This document shows, in pieces, positions 61,464 through 64,000 of a stretch of DNA of 64,000 nt. The translations under genes were made by a program, and so were the position numbers. Position 1 is the stretch's first letter. Every line of letters begins with the position of its first letter. Origin of the DNA: an uncultured bacterium (GTDB lineage Bacteria > Cyanobacteriota > Vampirovibrionia > Gastranaerophilales > Gastranaerophilaceae); contig CAJMSH010000004.1 in assembly GCA_905216055.1 (NCBI GenBank), forward strand, positions 1 to 64,000. The letters run 5' to 3'. The notes below the pieces were generated by a model. The model had not been told where the DNA came from, searched no databases, and saw only the letters and a program-made list of their open reading frames with translations.

Positions 61464-62320
61464 TGAAAAAGATATTATTAGCGTTGGTTTTATTAACTTG
61501 TGGACAGATGAGCTTTGCTCAGGAATGTCAAACTTTGAATTGTCCTGCACCTTATGATTTGACATCAGGCTTTTCAAGATTTGTAAGCTCTGCAACAGGG
61601 CAAAATTTCTTGGCTGAAAAAGTTGCTGAAAATATTATAAAAAAATCAATTACAAAAAATCTTCAGGCAGGCGATATCAATGTAAAAGTTGATTCTTTCA
61701 GCACAAGAGATTTGAAGGCAGGAAAGTTCAAATCTTTTGAAGTTACAGGCAAAAATGTTAATATGGACGGAATTTATATTTCTTCTTTTAATGCTAAGAC
61801 TTTATGCGATTTTAACTATATTGCGCCTGTTAGTGATAACAAATATATTGTAAAAGAAGATATTCCTTTGTCTTTTTCAAGTGTGATAACCGAAGAAGAT
61901 TTGAACAATACAATGAATTCTTCTGATTACAAACGTTTGATAAATGATTTTAATACAATCGGCGGTGTTTGTAATCTATTTAAAATCGTTTCAACAAGTG
62001 TAAAATTAGAAAACGGTAAAATGTATTACATTGTAAAATATGCTCTGCCTTTTGTTCGTCAGTCTAAAAAGGTTGTGTTGAGTGCTAATTTAAAAGTAGA
62101 AGACGGTAAAATTATGCTTAATAACACCGCTTATGAAGGACATAACTCAATAACAGATATTGATACATTTTCTAAAATCTTAAATTATATCAATCCGCTT
62201 GATTTTTCTGCTAAGATATTAGAAAATAAAGATGCGAATTTTAGTGTAAAAAATGTCAATATTAGTGATGGCAAGATCCTAATTGACGGAACAATTACTG
62301 TTTTAAAAGATGAGGAATAG
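61463..62320 (+). CDS. Secreted DUF2993/LmeA-like lipid-binding protein
   Basis: A 285-residue protein with signal peptide (KKILLALVLLTCGQMSFA, cleavage near residue 19). The mature part fits the DUF2993/LmeA-like pattern: repeated beta strands with an FSTRDLKAGKFKSFEVTG segment, KIVSTSVKLENGKMYYIVKY and NVNISDGKILIDGTI at the end. Relatives bind phospholipids at the envelope in Cyanobacteria and Actinobacteria. Assignment is by pattern only. It overlaps the truB stop by one base and precedes the GerMN gene by 2 nt. Confidence 0.6.
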   Translation: MKKILLALVLLTCGQMSFAQECQTLNCPAPYDLTSGFSRFVSSATGQNFLAEKVAENIIKKSITKNLQAGDINVKVDSFSTRDLKAGKFKSFEVTGKNVNMDGIYISSFNAKTLCDFNYIAPVSDNKYIVKEDIPLSFSSVITEEDLNNTMNSSDYKRLINDFNTIGGVCNLFKIVSTSVKLENGKMYYIVKYALPFVRQSKKVVLSANLKVEDGKIMLNNTAYEGHNSITDIDTFSKILNYINPLDFSAKILENKDANFSVKNVNISDGKILIDGTITVLKDEE

Positions 62321-62322
62321 TC

Positions 62323-62931
62323 ATGCGTAAAAACGAAAAAGTATTTTTAGGTGTAACTGCTGTATTAATGGTTGTAGTATGTTGTTTTCTCGGATTGAGA
62401 ATGTTTTATCATAACGAGGATGTGTCAGGCCCGCTGACTCCTATTGAAGAAGATGATATTCCGACAGATGAAGAAGTTGTAACTACAAAACCAAAACCTG
62501 TTGAAAAAGTTTATGTGCATGTTTTCTTTATCGGTCAAAATTCTGGAAAAGAAGAAATATACAGAGCAGTAAATCGTGAGTATGATAAAAATGTTGACGG
62601 CTCAAAAATTAAATTTGCAATACAATCTTTAATTGCAGGCCCTACTGCTTATGAAAAATCAAAGGGTGTATATTCAGAAATTCCTGCAGGAACTCATATT
62701 ATATCGATTAACGAATCTTCTGATAAGGTTATTATTAATTTGAATTCAGCCTTTGAAAACGGCGGTGGAACTGATAGCCTTTATAAAAGATTGTATCAGC
62801 TTATAAAAACAGCAAAATTAAATACAAATAAACCTGTTTATCTTTATATAGAAGGTAATAAAGCAGATGTAATTGGCGGTGAAGGAATTATGATAACTCA
62901 ACCGCTTAATGATAATTCTTTGGACGGCTAA
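62323..62931 (+). CDS. GerMN-domain envelope protein
   Basis: A 202-residue protein with an N-terminal transmembrane anchor (VFLGVTAVLMVVVCCFLGL, about 7-25), an acidic/Pro linker, and a GerMN domain (VHVFFIGQNSGKEEIYRAVN, AIQSLIAGPTAYEKSKGVYS, DKVIINLNSAF). GerMN occurs in spore germination and general envelope proteins; here probably peptidoglycan- or envelope-related. Cotranslated with the preceding gene. The family call is good, the role unknown. Confidence 0.82.
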   Translation: MRKNEKVFLGVTAVLMVVVCCFLGLRMFYHNEDVSGPLTPIEEDDIPTDEEVVTTKPKPVEKVYVHVFFIGQNSGKEEIYRAVNREYDKNVDGSKIKFAIQSLIAGPTAYEKSKGVYSEIPAGTHIISINESSDKVIINLNSAFENGGGTDSLYKRLYQLIKTAKLNTNKPVYLYIEGNKADVIGGEGIMITQPLNDNSLDG

Positions 62932-62937
62932 TAAATA

Positions 62938-63207
62938 ATGACTGAAAAAAACTTGGATTACTATTTGAATTTGAATTGGACATTGATTGAAGGAGAGGAT
63001 TTGGATTTTGACGGAAATCCTTACCATTTCATTGAAATAAAAGAAATTCCAAGTTTTCTGTTTTGTGCCAAAACTCCTGAACGTGCCAGAGAAAGGTATA
63101 AACAGCAGTTAAAATGGACTCTTCAGGTTATGCTTGAACATGGTGAGCATATTGTTGAACCGGGTGAAGAAGATGATGAACCTGATTGGGAAAATTTGTG
63201 CCCTTAA
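62938..63207 (+). CDS. Solitary HicB-like small protein
   Basis: An 89-residue acidic protein. The pattern YLNLNWTLIEGEDL..., then FLFCAKTPERARERYKQQLK, then GEHIVEPGEEDDEPD resembles the HicB antitoxin fold (strands, T-PEEA helix, G..I.EP end). No HicA toxin is beside it, so it may be a free-standing relative, not an antitoxin. It lies 6 nt after the GerMN gene and its last 4 bp overlap the convergent GntR gene. Confidence 0.5.
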   Translation: MTEKNLDYYLNLNWTLIEGEDLDFDGNPYHFIEIKEIPSFLFCAKTPERARERYKQQLKWTLQVMLEHGEHIVEPGEEDDEPDWENLCP

Positions 63208-64000
63208 TTTTTGTAAATTTCTGCATATTTAGGGTTAACAGCAAGCCATTTGAAGGTTTGTTCATCAGTTTCAGGAATATCAATTACAAATGTTCCGCCA
63301 TAGCGCCCGCGAGAAAATGCAAGATAGCCTTCTTTTGCTAAGTTATGAAATGCTTTCCTGATTGTATTTGGGCTTAAATCCAACTCTTTTGAAAGCTCTA
63401 TTATGGATGGAAGTTTTGACCCAATTTCATATTTTTCCGCAATCATTCTTTTTATGTGATTTTGAGTTTTTTCATAGTAATAAAATGCGGTATCAGGTGC
63501 AGGTGCAAATATTGATGTTTCTTTCTTTTCGTAAGTATTTGCTTCGTTCGGCATTTTGATAACTGTTGTTCCGTATCTGCCTCTGCGTGCCATAAGTATG
63601 CCTTCATCAATTAAAAATTTTAAAGCATCGTGAATTGTTTTAATACTTACTGATAATTTTTTAGAAAGGTCAGCGTGTGCAGGAATTTTATCACCTATTT
63701 TTAAATTTTTTGATATAAAGTCTTTTAAATCATTTTCTACTTTTTTTACAAGTGTTAAATTTTCATCAAAGTTTTCATCAACATTGAAATCTAAGGATTT
63801 GATTACCCATCCTGTTTCATTTGTCGTTTTGAATTTGTGCTCTATAATCCCAAGAGTCCCTAAATATTCGAGGGCAAGTCTTGTTGTATTTGATGAACAG
63901 CCGATGTATGAGGCAATGTTTCTTGATGATGGTAAATTTTGTCCTACCGTAAATTTTTTGTCTAGAATATATTTTTTTATTGCATTAATAGCAATTTCTC
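63204..64000 (-). CDS. Regulator with three tandem GntR winged helices (partial)
   Basis: The minus-strand frame is open from the stop at 63204 to the window edge at 64000, with no stop codon, so the 5' end is missing (at least 264 residues are present). Three GntR-type winged helices are visible, N to C: FTVGQNLPSSRNIASYIGCS, then LKIGDKIPAHADLSKKLSVS, then YEIGSKLPSIIELSKELDLS, each followed by a helix and wing (the last two wings RRGRYGTTVI and SRGRYGGTFV). No effector domain follows the last one. An internal ATG at 63593 is not likely to be the start. Confidence 0.75.
   Translation of the reverse strand, partial: EIAINAIKKYILDKKFTVGQNLPSSRNIASYIGCSSNTTRLALEYLGTLGIIEHKFKTTNETGWVIKSLDFNVDENFDENLTLVKKVENDLKDFISKNLKIGDKIPAHADLSKKLSVSIKTIHDALKFLIDEGILMARRGRYGTTVIKMPNEANTYEKKETSIFAPAPDTAFYYYEKTQNHIKRMIAEKYEIGSKLPSIIELSKELDLSPNTIRKAFHNLAKEGYLAFSRGRYGGTFVIDIPETDEQTFKWLAVNPKYAEIYKN

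Noticed and set aside
62938..63593. HicB-like gene and GntR gene as a toxin-antitoxin pair
   Set aside because: The genes are convergent, and the second is part of a large multi-domain regulator rather than a toxin.
63204..63593. Short 129-residue GntR protein starting at 63593
   Set aside because: The frame continues without a stop to the window edge and encodes two more winged helices, so this ATG is internal.
1..64000. CRISPR array, prophage, transposase, integrated element or tRNA gene
   Set aside because: No regularly spaced repeats, recombinase or phage genes, or tRNA-like cloverleaf sequences with CCA ends were seen on reading both strands; a dedicated tRNA scan was not possible.

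Overview
This 64 kb window is a dense, AT-rich bacterial chromosome segment. It most resembles a gut member of the non-photosynthetic cyanobacterial sister lineage (Vampirovibrionia/Melainabacteria, order Gastranaerophilales). The evidence is the cyanobacteria/Gram-positive-like yggS-sepF-ftsZ division set, prepilins with a near-identical FTLAEVLITLGIIGVV stem, PilM/N/O genes, very low GC, no photosynthesis genes, and several proteins that carry a short N-terminal 'NFxG' motif. The assignment comes from protein recognition by eye, not from a search.

Layout. 1-77: the 3' end of a 5S rRNA and its terminator, so an rRNA operon ends here. 245-3332: two small genes with apparently leaderless promoters, the spmBA pair, an EF-hand-like surface-type protein and a small basic protein. 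3375-9207: ADP-forming acyl-CoA synthetase, a small radical SAM protein, a prepilin-like gene interrupted by a 10-G tract, and mutL. 9327-12705: an orphan DNA methyltransferase, a protein with 39-residue mTERF-like repeats, and a TPR-glycosyltransferase. 13032-16515: yggS, sepF, nadK and ftsZ. 16880-23532: a LysM protein, class II aldolase, and two large lineage-type proteins of unknown function. 23683-32227: ispH, a four-domain S1 protein, an asparaginase II-type protein, an MshEN-like protein, VKOR-DsbA, queH, two TPR proteins and DAHP synthase. 32278-37566: sigma factor, rRNA methyltransferase and nadA on the minus strand, then a pilM-pilN fusion and pilO. 37572-41981: radical SAM, comF, response regulator, S-adenosylmethionine decarboxylase and rpsP. 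42291-55235: secA, ychF, aldehyde dehydrogenase, a 1421-residue GH13 enzyme, ahcY, GT2 and a DUF475/TerC protein. 55345-64000: a translation block (prfA-ylxR-infB, then rbfA-truB) with envelope genes behind it, and at the right edge a partial regulator made of at least three tandem GntR winged helices.

Most of the window is housekeeping. The accessory signals of most interest are: (i) the prepilin gene whose promoter, ribosome site and ATG lie upstream of a G10 tract, with the reading frame restored by adding one G or losing two, which suggests phase variation; (ii) strings of tandem hairpins, one inside that gene's leader and one flanked by an 11-bp direct repeat; (iii) a recurring promoter layout in which a -10 box ends 5-6 nt before an ATG with no ribosome site, suggesting leaderless mRNAs; (iv) the NFxG-tagged proteins, including EF-hand-like proteins and a giant GH13 enzyme with a large insertion; (v) the 39-residue repeat protein; and (vi) the triple-GntR regulator. 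No CRISPR array, transposase, phage module or tRNA gene was seen.
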